Assembly: GCF_000968375.1 (NCBI RefSeq)
Contig: NZ_CP009933.1
Span: forward strand, 4,836,001 to 4,900,000
DNA length: 64,000 nucleotides
Reading direction: 5' to 3'
Origin: Clostridium scatologenes
GTDB lineage: Bacteria; Bacillota; Clostridia; Clostridiales; Clostridiaceae
Shown piece by piece: positions 1-8,802 of this stretch. Position 1 is the first letter of the stretch. Each line of letters begins with the position of its first letter. The translations under genes and the position numbers were made by a program. The notes under the pieces were generated by a model that searched no databases, was not told where the DNA came from, and saw nothing but the letters and a program-made list of their open reading frames with translations.

Positions 1-57
1 TTTGAAATAAAATATAATTTAAATTATAGCAAAAAAATTAAAAAAAGGAGAGTAATT

Positions 58-882
58 ATGGCTGGGGAACTATATTCTATAGGGAAAGTTGAAGAAATTT
101 GTAAAATAACAAAAAAGGCGCTAAGATATTATGACAGAATGAATATATTATCACCAGATAAAGTAAGTAATGAAAACGGCTACAGATATTACAGCAAGGA
201 AAATTTATTGACTGTACCTGTTATAAGATATTATAAGCAGAGTGGTTTCAAATTGGAAGAAATGAGGGCTTTTCTAGAGGGAACAACTTATGATTTCGTT
301 GATAAAAGCTTTAGAAAAAAAATTGACGAATTAGAAGAACTTGATAGAGAGATAAACTTAAAAATAAGATCAGTGAAGGATTGGCGTGATCTTATAGTTG
401 AGGCACAGATGGTTCTGGAAAATAATGTTTGTGATGTGGCTATAAAATATATAGATAGCAAAAAATTAATTTTTTTAAATCAAGATTTTCAATATGATTA
501 TATGGATTCTATAATTAATATAGAGTTTAATAATTATGTAGATAGAATAAATAATGCAATAACAGGGCCTGTGATAATAGCTTTTCCATCATATAAGGAC
601 AAAATGAATGGTAAATGCAATAAGATGAAAATAATGCAGCAAAATATTTTAAAATGTAAAGAGGAAGAAACCATTGAGTATGGTGGTTGGATGGCAGCTT
701 CTTGCTATCATATAGGCGCTCATGAGAATATTGATGAAACATATAAAAAGATAGAAAAATGGACTGAAGAGCATGGGTATAAATGTTCTGAGGAATGTTA
801 TGAAAGATATGTAACAGATTATTGGACTACTAAAAATACTGATAAATATGTAACAGAGATTATGATTAAAATTAAAAGATAG
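58..882 (+). CDS. MerR-family activator with GyrI-like effector domain, likely regulator of the cut operon
   Basis: The N-terminal ~75 residues form a MerR winged helix (ITKKALRYYDRMNIL, then NGYRYY). A dimerisation coiled coil follows (about 80-125). The C-terminal half ends with a GyrI/Rob-type ligand-binding signature (YHIGAHENIDETY, then ERYVTDYWTT). The start ATG has a strong AAAGGAG site 6 nt upstream. The gene ends in an intrinsic terminator and stands alone, pointing at the choline operon, whose promoter has the over-long spacer typical of MerR targets. I infer that it activates the cut operon in response to choline or a product. The family is certain from sequence; the ligand is not. 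Confidence 0.85.
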   Translation: MAGELYSIGKVEEICKITKKALRYYDRMNILSPDKVSNENGYRYYSKENLLTVPVIRYYKQSGFKLEEMRAFLEGTTYDFVDKSFRKKIDELEELDREINLKIRSVKDWRDLIVEAQMVLENNVCDVAIKYIDSKKLIFLNQDFQYDYMDSIINIEFNNYVDRINNAITGPVIIAFPSYKDKMNGKCNKMKIMQQNILKCKEEETIEYGGWMAASCYHIGAHENIDETYKKIEKWTEEHGYKCSEECYERYVTDYWTTKNTDKYVTEIMIKIKR

Positions 883-888
883 AAGATA

Positions 889-940
889 TAAGCAGTAAAA
901 AATTATTTTTAAATGATTTTTTACTGCTTATATTTTTTTA
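889..940 (+). terminator. Intrinsic terminator after the merR-type gene
   Basis: Arms TAAGCAGTAAAAAATTA and TGATTTTTTACTGCTTA form a nearly perfect stem, followed by a T-rich run. It separates the regulator from the cut operon. Confidence 0.85.
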
Positions 941-957
941 TTCAGTATATTAAAAAC

Positions 958-976
958 ATTAACCATAGGGGAAAGT
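958..976. promoter_or_regulatory. Possible second, degenerate MerR-type operator
   Basis: TTAACCATAGGGGAAAG resembles the core of the operator at 1157-1174 (TTACCCTATAGGGAAAGG), including the ATAGGG and GAAAG parts. No convincing -35/-10 pair surrounds it. It could be an auxiliary or decayed site; the resemblance alone is weak support. Confidence 0.3.
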
Positions 977-1150
977 ATATTTATGAAATATACCTAGCAT
1001 TGTGAAAAGTATACCAATATTATTTTATATAAGCTTCCTAATATGTATAATAAAGTAATTGAAATCGATTAAAAAAATTAAAATATAAAGCTAAATTCAC
1101 TGTAAACGTAGAGTTTTAGGTTTTGTTAGAATATTCTTGTGAAATTTGTA

Positions 1151-1182
1151 TTGACTTTACCCTATAGGGAAAGGAATATAAT
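1151..1182 (+). promoter_or_regulatory. MerR-type promoter and operator of the cut operon
   Basis: TTGACT (-35) and TATAAT (-10) are separated by 20 bp instead of 17. The spacer holds the perfect dyad CCCTATAGGG (1160-1169), flanked by TT/AA. Overlong spacers containing a dyad are the hallmark of promoters activated by DNA distortion by MerR proteins, and a merR-type gene lies directly upstream. The rest of the 883-1353 gap (about 170 nt of leader to the first start codon) holds nothing else I recognise. Confidence 0.7.
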
Positions 1183-1353
1183 TTACTTACATTAAAGAAA
1201 AGCATTAAAAGATATGAATGAAGAGTTATTTAATAATTTGAAGATTTGAAATATCCCAAATCATGACAATCATAAAATATTCCCACTACAAGGTTCTATT
1301 TAAAGAAGGCAGTATAAAAAGTCTCAATTGAATATATGAAAGGAGTTCTATTT

Positions 1354-2448
1354 ATGGAGAAAGTTTCAAAGGCTATGTCCTCAGAAACGATTGTTGAAAA
1401 AAATAATTTAAAATCTAATTTTCTTAAAAAAGGTATTTCAATAGCTCTTTTTTCAGGTCTTATGTACGGATTTTATTCAGCATTTTTAACCATGGGAATG
1501 AAGAAAGGAATATGGGCTGACTGGTATGGTGGCAATAAGGCAGGGTTATCTGCAATTGTTATAACATACGTATTAGCTGCACTTGGTAGTGCGGTAAACG
1601 ATACCTGCAGTGCTCTCTGGGCAGTGGGTTACGCAACTTTAAAAGGCAAGCTTGGAGATTTCTTTAGATGTCTTAAGACTAAGCCAGGTGGTGTAATGAT
1701 ATTAGCGGCCCTTATAGGTGGACCTATCTCAAGTACAGCTTATGTAGTAGCCTTACAAATGGCAGGCTCTATTGTTATTCCGATTACAGCACTTTGTCCA
1801 GCGATTGGTGCAATTCTAGGAAGAGTATTATTTAAACAAAAATTAAACAAACGTATGCTTACTGGTATTGGTATCTGCGTTTTATCTAGTTTTATGATTG
1901 GTAGTACTAGTATTGGTGGAGATGCTCCAAAGGGAATGTTCTTAGGACTTTGTATTGCTTTCATAGCAGCTCTTGGATGGGGATTTGAAGGCTGTGTAGC
2001 TGGGTATGGTACATCAATGATTGATTCAGAAATTGGTATTACAATTCGCCAAGCAGTATCTGGACTTTCAAATTTATTAATATTGGTACCTTTATTTAGT
2101 TTGGTATTTGGGAATGGAATTAAGTTCTCAACAAATTTAACTATTCAGGCTTTTACAAGTGGGCCTGCAATGATATGGTTTGCATTAAGTGGTCTTTGTG
2201 CTTTCGTTTCCTACATGAGCTGGTATAACGGCAATAGCATGTGTGGAGCTGCTCTTGGGATGGCATGTAATGGTACATATTCTTTCTGGGGACCATTTTG
2301 TTGTTGGATAGTTCTTGGAGTAATGGGTGGTATGCAAGGATGGACTTTACCTCCAATAGTATGGATTGGAGCTGTAATAATGATGTTTGGTATCCTCATA
2401 ATAGCTATGAATCCAATGGATTTGTTTAATAAAAAGGAGATAGCGTAA
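1354..2448 (+). CDS. DMT/EamA-like membrane transporter 1 of the cut operon
   Basis: A 364-residue integral membrane protein with about ten hydrophobic segments. It shows an EamA-like internal pattern: a membrane segment near residues 140-165 rich in Pro/Ala (PITALCPAIGAILGRVLF) followed by a basic KQKLNKR loop. I chose the ATG at 1354 because an AAAGGAG site lies 8 nt upstream and overlaps the earlier ATG at 1336. It is first in the choline operon and followed by a close paralogue, so import of choline (or export of trimethylamine) is the natural inference. Known choline carriers of the BCCT family look quite different, so the substrate remains unproven. Confidence 0.7.
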   Translation: MEKVSKAMSSETIVEKNNLKSNFLKKGISIALFSGLMYGFYSAFLTMGMKKGIWADWYGGNKAGLSAIVITYVLAALGSAVNDTCSALWAVGYATLKGKLGDFFRCLKTKPGGVMILAALIGGPISSTAYVVALQMAGSIVIPITALCPAIGAILGRVLFKQKLNKRMLTGIGICVLSSFMIGSTSIGGDAPKGMFLGLCIAFIAALGWGFEGCVAGYGTSMIDSEIGITIRQAVSGLSNLLILVPLFSLVFGNGIKFSTNLTIQAFTSGPAMIWFALSGLCAFVSYMSWYNGNSMCGAALGMACNGTYSFWGPFCCWIVLGVMGGMQGWTLPPIVWIGAVIMMFGILIIAMNPMDLFNKKEIA

Positions 2449-2545
2449 AATGTTCATTACTGTGAACAAGAAGATTATACTGCAAGTTTAATATATAAAA
2501 GTAACTAAGATATAAAAAAGGTTAATCGAAAGGAGTTTTAATTTT

Positions 2546-3652
2546 ATGAATGAAGTTTCAAAAGCAGCAATAGTTGCAAAGAAGAAATTAACAAGTAATT
2601 TCTTCAAGAAAGGTATATCGCTGGCTTTATTTTCAGGACTTACCTATGGAATGTATACAGCATTCTTAACCATGGGAATGACAAAAGGAGTATGGGGAGA
2701 TTGGTATGGGGCTAATACAGCAGGATTATCGGCATTTGTATTAGCATACTTAGTTGCAGCACTTGGTAATGCAATAAATGATTCAGTCAGTGCTGTATGG
2801 GCAATTTTATATTCAATAATTAGAGGTAAATTTGGAGACTTTATAAGATGTATCAAAACAAAACCAGGGCGTGTCATGATATTAGCAGCTCTAATTGGAG
2901 GACCTGTAGCTGGTACAGCTTATGTTATAGCTCTTCAAATGGCTGGCTCAATAGTTGTTCCAATATCAGCATTGTGCCCTGCAATTGCAGCAATACTTGG
3001 TAAAATATTATTCAAACAGAAATTAGATAAACGTATGTCTTTTGGTATTTTAATATGTGTATTTGCCAGTTTCATGATTGGAAGTACAAGCTTTGCTAGT
3101 GGTTCTGCTTCAACAAAAACTTTTATTGGATTTGGTATAGCTATTATAGCAGCTCTTGGATGGGGTTTTGAAGGTTGTGTAGCTGGGTATGGTACAGCAA
3201 TGATCGATTATGAAATTGGTATTGCTATTCGTCAAGTAACCTCAGGCATAGCAAATTTATTTATTGTAGTTCCAGTTTTAGGAATAATGGCTGGTAAAGC
3301 TGGTATTTCTTTTAATCTTGCAGCACAGGCATTTGCAAGTGGTCCAGCGATGGGATGGTTTATACTAAGTGGTCTTTTATCAGTTATTACTTTTATGACA
3401 TGGTATGCTGGAAACAGTATGTGTGGAGCAGGACTTGGTACTGCATGTAATGGTACATATTCCTTCTTTGGACCATTATTCTGCCTATTATTGTTAGGAG
3501 TTTATGGAGGCAAAGACGGATGGGCATTACCTTCAGTTGCTTGGGTCGGAGCCATAATAATGATGTTTGGTATCCTTACAATATCTATGAATCCACTCGA
3601 CTTATTTAGAAAAAAAAATGATATGGGAGGTTTAACAGATGAAGCCGCTTAA
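2546..3652 (+). CDS. DMT/EamA-like membrane transporter 2 (paralogue of the preceding gene)
   Basis: This 368-residue protein is a full-length paralogue of the upstream transporter. Both share FLKKGIS/FFKKGIS, LTMGM, WGFEGCVAGYGT, MCGA and ACNGTYSF segments in the same order. About ten membrane helices are expected. The AAAGGAG site and ATG are clear. It overlaps the next gene by 14 nt, so translation is probably coupled. Two adjacent paralogues could form a heteromer, as paired small DMT proteins do, or handle different compounds (choline, trimethylamine). Which applies cannot be read from the sequence. Confidence 0.7.
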   Translation: MNEVSKAAIVAKKKLTSNFFKKGISLALFSGLTYGMYTAFLTMGMTKGVWGDWYGANTAGLSAFVLAYLVAALGNAINDSVSAVWAILYSIIRGKFGDFIRCIKTKPGRVMILAALIGGPVAGTAYVIALQMAGSIVVPISALCPAIAAILGKILFKQKLDKRMSFGILICVFASFMIGSTSFASGSASTKTFIGFGIAIIAALGWGFEGCVAGYGTAMIDYEIGIAIRQVTSGIANLFIVVPVLGIMAGKAGISFNLAAQAFASGPAMGWFILSGLLSVITFMTWYAGNSMCGAGLGTACNGTYSFFGPLFCLLLLGVYGGKDGWALPSVAWVGAIIMMFGILTISMNPLDLFRKKNDMGGLTDEAA

Positions 3653-3905
3653 TTATGCTATTTTAAAACACTTTACACAAGTTGAGGAAGCTTCTGCTGA
3701 TAATGTTATAGAAGCATTAAAAGGAGAATATGGAAACTTTAAAGCTCTAAAAAAGAAGGCTGTAATCAATGCATTAATGACAGCTGAAGCAAATGGCCTT
3801 ATTGAAGAAACAAGATTTGAATTAGATGAAACTGGAGAATTAGTTGTTTATTATCATGCTCACGAAGATGGAGCTGCAACAATAAATAAATATATTAAAG
3901 ATTAA
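3639..3905 (+). CDS. Small winged-helix-like protein of unknown function
   Basis: An 88-residue acidic protein starting inside the transporter gene with a GGGAGG site 7 nt upstream. The pattern helix (YAILKHFTQ), helix (ADNVIEAL), helix (KKAVINALMTAEANGLI), then a beta wing (TGELVVYYHAHED) reads like a winged-helix fold. I do not recognise a named family. Its place between transporters and shell genes suggests a role specific to choline compartments: regulation, or an adaptor for transporter or shell. Function is unknown. Confidence 0.6.
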   Translation: MKPLNYAILKHFTQVEEASADNVIEALKGEYGNFKALKKKAVINALMTAEANGLIEETRFELDETGELVVYYHAHEDGAATINKYIKD

Positions 3906-3971
3906 TAAAATTTAGTGTAGTTGTTTAAATAATTTAAAACATATATTGCAAAATAGGAAGGAGAATATGTA

Positions 3972-4268
3972 ATGAGATACTATGGAGAAGAGGCACTAGG
4001 TCTTATTGAAACATTAGGTATGGTTCCTGCAATTGAGGCTGCAGATAAAATGTTAAAGGCAGCTAATGTTGAACTAATATCATATGAAAATGTTGGTTCC
4101 ACACTTGTTACAATTATGGTAAAGGGTGATGTTGCTGCTGTTAAAGCTGCTGTAGAAGCAGGAGCTGTTGCAGCTTCAGCAATAGGAAAACTAACAGCGC
4201 AAAATGTTATGCCAAGACCAATTAAGGATATTGGAGAAATTGTTTCAATCTATGATGTTGATCTATAA
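3972..4268 (+). CDS. BMC-H hexameric microcompartment shell protein
   Basis: One 98-residue BMC domain (PF00936 type): ALGLIETLGMVPAIEAAD start, KAANVELISYENVG, then TIMVKGDVAAVKAAVEAG. Hexamers of this class tile the shell facets and carry a central pore. The pore loop here is NVGST rather than the usual GGG-like loop of the last shell gene in the operon, so pore chemistry probably differs between the paralogues. A GGAAGGAG site precedes the ATG. It is the first of eight shell genes in the operon. Confidence 0.95.
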   Translation: MRYYGEEALGLIETLGMVPAIEAADKMLKAANVELISYENVGSTLVTIMVKGDVAAVKAAVEAGAVAASAIGKLTAQNVMPRPIKDIGEIVSIYDVDL

Positions 4269-4295
4269 AAATAAATTGGGAGAGAGGAACTATAT

Positions 4296-4598
4296 ATGAG
4301 CAGATACAAAGCTTTAGGTTTAATAGAAACATTTGGTATAGTCTATGTTTTGGAGGCAGCAGATGCAATGTGCAAAGCTGCAGATGTTGAATTAATTGGT
4401 TTTGAAAATGTAGCTTCTGGCTATATTTCGGTGCTAGTTCGTGGAGACGTAGGAGCATGTAAAGCAGCTGTAGAAACTGGTGTAAAAGCCGTTGAAGATA
4501 TGGGATCTGAAGTTTACAGTTCAGTTGTTATTGCAAGCCCTCATGAAGATCTTGATAAAATAATAAAACGCTATTCACTTGAAACTTTGAATCCTTAA
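4296..4598 (+). CDS. BMC-H hexameric microcompartment shell protein
   Basis: A 100-residue BMC domain diverged from its neighbours: ALGLIETFGIVYVLEAADAM, ENVASGYISVLVRGDVGACKAAVETG. It carries three Cys (near residues 29 and 57 and in the GACKAA helix); none is in a recognisable cluster motif. It lies 27 nt after the preceding shell gene and uses GGGAGAG as ribosome site. Probably a facet hexamer with its own pore selectivity. Confidence 0.93.
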   Translation: MSRYKALGLIETFGIVYVLEAADAMCKAADVELIGFENVASGYISVLVRGDVGACKAAVETGVKAVEDMGSEVYSSVVIASPHEDLDKIIKRYSLETLNP

Positions 4599-4625
4599 TA
4601 TAAAACTGATAAGGGAGAGAGAAAA

Positions 4626-6095
4626 ATGAGAATTATTGATAATGATTTGCTCTCCATGCAAGAAGCGAGAATTCTTGTTGAAAATGCTCGTGAAGCACAA
4701 AAAAAATTAGCGACTTTCTCACAAGAAAAGCTTGATGAGATAGTCGAACGTATGGCTGAAGAGATTGAAAAACATTTAAAGGAACTTGCTAAAGTGTCTA
4801 ATGAAGAAACTGAATATGGAAAGTGGGAAGATAAATATATCAAAAACTGCTTTGTATGCAGATATCTGAAAAATAGACTTAGAGGCATGAAGTGTGTAGG
4901 AATAATTAGTGAAGATAAGGTAGGAAAGACAAAAGAAGTTGGAGTTCCAATGGGTGTAATTATAGCCTTTTGTCCGTCTACTAGTCCTGTTTCTACAACT
5001 ATATATAAGGCATTAATTGCAATTAAATCAGGAAATGCGATTATATTTTCACCTCATCATAGAGCTAAGAACAGCATTGCTAAAACAATTGATATTTTAA
5101 TTAGAGCTGCAGAAGGAGTAGGACTTCCAGAAGGTGCTCTTGCATATTTACATACAGTAACTCCAAGTGGTTCATTAGAGCTTATGAATCATAAAGATAC
5201 TTCTCTTATAATGAACACGGGAGTTCAGGAAATGCTTGATGCAGCTTATAAATCTGGCAAGCCAGTAATTTATGGTGGTAATGGAAACGGTCCTGCCTTT
5301 ATAGAGCGTACAGCGGATATAGGGAAAGCCGTTAAAGATATAATTGATAGTAAAAACTTTGATTATGGAGTTGTATCTAGTGCTGAACAATCAATTGTGG
5401 TTGATAGTTGTATTGCAGCTGAAGTAAAAGAAGAACTTCAAAGAAATGGTGCATACTTTATGACAGAAGAGGAAGCCGAAAAATTGGCAGATACCTTCTT
5501 AGAGAAGGATGGAAGCACAAACTTGGATATAATAGGTAAATCACCAGAATATTTAGCTAAAAATGCTGGGTTTAATGTTTCAAGAGACACAAAGCTTCTC
5601 ATATGTAAGCAAAAATTTGTCTCACCAAAAAATCCTTACTCAAAGCAAAAGTTATGTCCTGTGTTGGCTTTTTATATAGAAGATGACTGGATGCATGCTT
5701 GTGAAAAATGTATAGAGTTGTTGCTTAGTGAAAGGCAGGGACATACCCTTATTATACATTCTAAGGATGAAGAAGTTATTCGACAATTTGCATTAAAAAA
5801 ACCTGTTGGTAGAGTGCTTGTTAATACTCCAGGTACTTTTGGAAGCATGGGAGCGACTACCAATCTATTTCCATCAATGACTTTAGGTAGTGGTTCTGCA
5901 GGGGATGGAATGACTTCGGATAACGTTTCACCTATGAACTTAATATATGTACGTAAAGTTGGATATGGAGTTCGAAGTGTAGATGAACTTATTAAAACAG
6001 TAAATATTGAAGGCAATAAATTAAATTCAAATGAAATAGATAATATGAAATTATTAGAGGATATTTTAAAAAAAGTTATAGATAACTTAAAATAG
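4626..6095 (+). CDS. EutE-like aldehyde dehydrogenase homologue with Ser in place of the catalytic Cys
   Basis: A 489-residue CoA-acylating aldehyde dehydrogenase relative, alignable over its whole length with the active enzyme at 16096-17700. The active-site segment reads FDYGVVSSAEQ here and FDNGTICASEQ there; both lie at the same residue numbers, so Cys251 of the active enzyme is Ser251 here. Without the thiol nucleophile the usual thiohemiacetal chemistry should not work. The C-terminus still ends in an amphipathic helix (LLEDILKKVIDNLK) that resembles encapsulation peptides. It sits just before cutC. A structural, regulatory or heteromer partner role is inferred; residual esterase activity is possible. 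Confidence 0.9.
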   Translation: MRIIDNDLLSMQEARILVENAREAQKKLATFSQEKLDEIVERMAEEIEKHLKELAKVSNEETEYGKWEDKYIKNCFVCRYLKNRLRGMKCVGIISEDKVGKTKEVGVPMGVIIAFCPSTSPVSTTIYKALIAIKSGNAIIFSPHHRAKNSIAKTIDILIRAAEGVGLPEGALAYLHTVTPSGSLELMNHKDTSLIMNTGVQEMLDAAYKSGKPVIYGGNGNGPAFIERTADIGKAVKDIIDSKNFDYGVVSSAEQSIVVDSCIAAEVKEELQRNGAYFMTEEEAEKLADTFLEKDGSTNLDIIGKSPEYLAKNAGFNVSRDTKLLICKQKFVSPKNPYSKQKLCPVLAFYIEDDWMHACEKCIELLLSERQGHTLIIHSKDEEVIRQFALKKPVGRVLVNTPGTFGSMGATTNLFPSMTLGSGSAGDGMTSDNVSPMNLIYVRKVGYGVRSVDELIKTVNIEGNKLNSNEIDNMKLLEDILKKVIDNLK

Positions 6096-6144
6096 AAATC
6101 ATATTTAAAATATGAAATATGTTAAAGAATGTGAGGTAATTAAA

Positions 6145-8685
6145 GTGGATATTCGTGAATTTTCAAATAAGTTTATGGAAGCTACTAAAGGCATGTCTGA
6201 AGAAGAACGTGCAGGTTTAATGAAGATGTTTTCAAGTGTGTCTAAAGAAATAACAAAAGAAGAACCAGCTCATACACATGTTGCAGGTAATAATAATGGT
6301 CAAATTCCAGATGGGATAACAGAGCGTTTAGTTAAGTTAAAGGAAACTTATTTAAAGCATGTTCCAACTATAACAACTCATCGTGCAAGAGCTATTACTA
6401 AAATAGCTAAAGAAAACCCTGGTATTCCTAAGTCAGTTTTACGTGGTAAGTGTTTCAAACATTGTTGCGAAACTGCACCACTTGTAATTCAAGACAATGA
6501 ACTTATTGTTGGAGCACCAAATGGCGCGCCTCGTGCAGGAGCATTTTCTCCTGATATAGCTTGGAGATGGATGGTTGATGAAATTGACACAATAGGAACT
6601 CGTCCACAAGACCCATTTTATATCTCAGAAGAAGATAAGAGGGTCATGCGTGATGAATTATTTCCATATTGGCAAGGTAAATCAGTTGATGAATACTGTG
6701 AAGATCAGTATCGTGAAGCTGGAGTATGGGAACTTTCAGGAGAATCCTTTGTTTCAGATTGTTCATATCATGCAGTAAATGGTGGAGGAGACTCTAATCC
6801 AGGATATGACGTTGTCTTAATGAAAAAAGGTATGCTTGACATAAAAAGAGAAGCAGAAGAAAAATTAGCTAAACTTAATTATGAAAAGCCAGAAGATATA
6901 GATAAGATCTATTTCTATAAATCATTAATTGATACTGCTGAAGGTGTTATGATATATGCTAAACGTATGTCAGATTATGCAGCAGAACTTGCTGCAAAGG
7001 AAACCAATCCTAAGCGTAAAGCAGAACTTCAAAAGATTTCTGAAATAAATGCTAGGGTTCCAGCACATAAGCCAACTACTTACTGGGAAGCAATCCAAGC
7101 GGTTTGGACTATAGAATCATTACTTGTAGTTGAAGAAAACCAAACAGGTATGTCAATAGGACGTGTTGACCAGTATATGTATCCATACTATAAGGCTGAT
7201 ATTGAAGCTGGACGCATGACTGATTTTGAAGCATTTGAACTATCAGGCTGTATGCTTATAAAAATGTCTGAAATGATGTGGATAACAAGTGAAGGTGGCT
7301 CTAAGTTCTTCGCAGGTTATCAGCCATTCGTTAATATGTGCTTAGGTGGTGTTACTAGAGAAGGTCGTGATGCTACAAATGATTTAACTTATCTTTTAAT
7401 GGATGCAGTTCGTCATGTTAAAATATATCAACCATCTTTAGCATGTCGTATACACAAAGCTTCACCACAGAAATATCTTAAAAAAATAGTTGATGTTATT
7501 CGTGCAGGTATGGGATTCCCAGCATGTCACTTTGACGATGTTCATATAAAAATAATGTTAGCTAAAGGTGTTTCTATAGAAGATGCAAGAGATTATTGTT
7601 TAATGGGATGTGTTGAACCGCAAAAGTCAGGAAGATTATATCAATGGACTTCTACAGGATATACTCAATGGCCTATATGTATAGAACTTGTTCTTAACCA
7701 TGGTGTACCATTATGGTATGGTAAACAAGTATGCCCAGATATGGGAGATTTAAGTAAGTTTAAAACTTATGAACAGTTCGACGCAGCTGTTAAAGAACAA
7801 ATTAAATATATAACTAAATGGACAAGTGTTGCTACAGTAATTTCTCAACGTGTTCACAGAGACCTTGCACCAAAACCACTTATGTCTATGATGTATGAAG
7901 GTTGTATGGAAAATGGTAGAGGAGTAGAAGCAGGTGGAGCTATGTATAACTTCGGACCTGGAGTAGTATGGAGCGGTCTTGCTACTTATACAGATTCCAT
8001 GGCAGCTATAAAAAAATTAGTATTTGATGATAAAAAATATACATTACAGGAAATGAATGAAGCTCTAAAGGCTGATTTTGTTGGATATGAAAAATTAAGA
8101 AAAGATTGCTTAGATGCTCCTAAGTATGGTAACGATGATGATTATGCAGATTTAATTGCTGCTGATTTAATCAACTTTACTGAGCAAGAGCACCGTAAAT
8201 ATAAGACATTGTATTCAGTGCTTAGCCATGGTACTTTATCAATCTCAAATAATACTCCATTTGGACAATTAACTGGAGCTGGAGCCAATGGACGTAAAGC
8301 ATGGACTCCTCTATCAGATGGTATAAGTCCATCTCAAGGATCAGATTATAAAGGACCTACTGCTATAATTAAATCTGTTTCAAAGATGAGTTGTGAAGAT
8401 ATGAATATAGGTATGGTTCATAACTTTAAGCTAATAGCTGGTCTTCTTGATACACCAGAAGGTGAACAAGGAATTATTACATTATTACGTAGTGCATGTG
8501 CTCTTCAACTTGGAGAAATGCAGTTTAACTATTTAGATAACAATACTTTACTTGAGGCACAAAAACATCCAGAACAATATCGTGATTTAATAGTTCGTGT
8601 TGCTGGATACAGCGCATTCTTTGTTGAGTTATGTAAAGATGTTCAAGATGAAATTATTAGTAGAACTATGCTTACACATTTCTAA
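6145..8685 (+). CDS. cutC: Choline trimethylamine-lyase (glycyl radical enzyme) CutC
   Basis: It cleaves choline to trimethylamine and acetaldehyde inside the microcompartment. I chose GTG at 6145 (GTGAGGT site 7 nt upstream) over ATG at 6112. This gives 846 residues and places the known CutC residues at the numbering used for the Desulfovibrio enzyme: Tyr208 and Asp216 (choline binding), Cys489 (thiyl) and Glu491 in MGCVEP, and Gly821 (radical) in RVAGY. The N-terminal ~35 residues look like an amphipathic helix, possibly an encapsulation signal. It is the short type (no 280-residue N-terminal extension as in Klebsiella). cutD follows after 117 nt. Arg codons are often CGT, unlike most of the surrounding chromosome. 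Confidence 0.98.
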   Translation: MDIREFSNKFMEATKGMSEEERAGLMKMFSSVSKEITKEEPAHTHVAGNNNGQIPDGITERLVKLKETYLKHVPTITTHRARAITKIAKENPGIPKSVLRGKCFKHCCETAPLVIQDNELIVGAPNGAPRAGAFSPDIAWRWMVDEIDTIGTRPQDPFYISEEDKRVMRDELFPYWQGKSVDEYCEDQYREAGVWELSGESFVSDCSYHAVNGGGDSNPGYDVVLMKKGMLDIKREAEEKLAKLNYEKPEDIDKIYFYKSLIDTAEGVMIYAKRMSDYAAELAAKETNPKRKAELQKISEINARVPAHKPTTYWEAIQAVWTIESLLVVEENQTGMSIGRVDQYMYPYYKADIEAGRMTDFEAFELSGCMLIKMSEMMWITSEGGSKFFAGYQPFVNMCLGGVTREGRDATNDLTYLLMDAVRHVKIYQPSLACRIHKASPQKYLKKIVDVIRAGMGFPACHFDDVHIKIMLAKGVSIEDARDYCLMGCVEPQKSGRLYQWTSTGYTQWPICIELVLNHGVPLWYGKQVCPDMGDLSKFKTYEQFDAAVKEQIKYITKWTSVATVISQRVHRDLAPKPLMSMMYEGCMENGRGVEAGGAMYNFGPGVVWSGLATYTDSMAAIKKLVFDDKKYTLQEMNEALKADFVGYEKLRKDCLDAPKYGNDDDYADLIAADLINFTEQEHRKYKTLYSVLSHGTLSISNNTPFGQLTGAGANGRKAWTPLSDGISPSQGSDYKGPTAIIKSVSKMSCEDMNIGMVHNFKLIAGLLDTPEGEQGIITLLRSACALQLGEMQFNYLDNNTLLEAQKHPEQYRDLIVRVAGYSAFFVELCKDVQDEIISRTMLTHF

Positions 8686-8802
8686 GCATAGAACTGAAAT
8701 TTTTGATTTGTAGTGAATCGCTTACTCATTCGACTAAAAGTGGAAAGAATTTTATTAGAATATATTAAAAATCAACATGAATAAAATTGGAGAATGAAAA
8801 AT

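Noticed and set aside
6112..6144. Upstream ATG of cutC as the true start
   Set aside because: It has no ribosome site and adds 11 residues that would shift the known catalytic numbering; the GTG at 6145 fits both.
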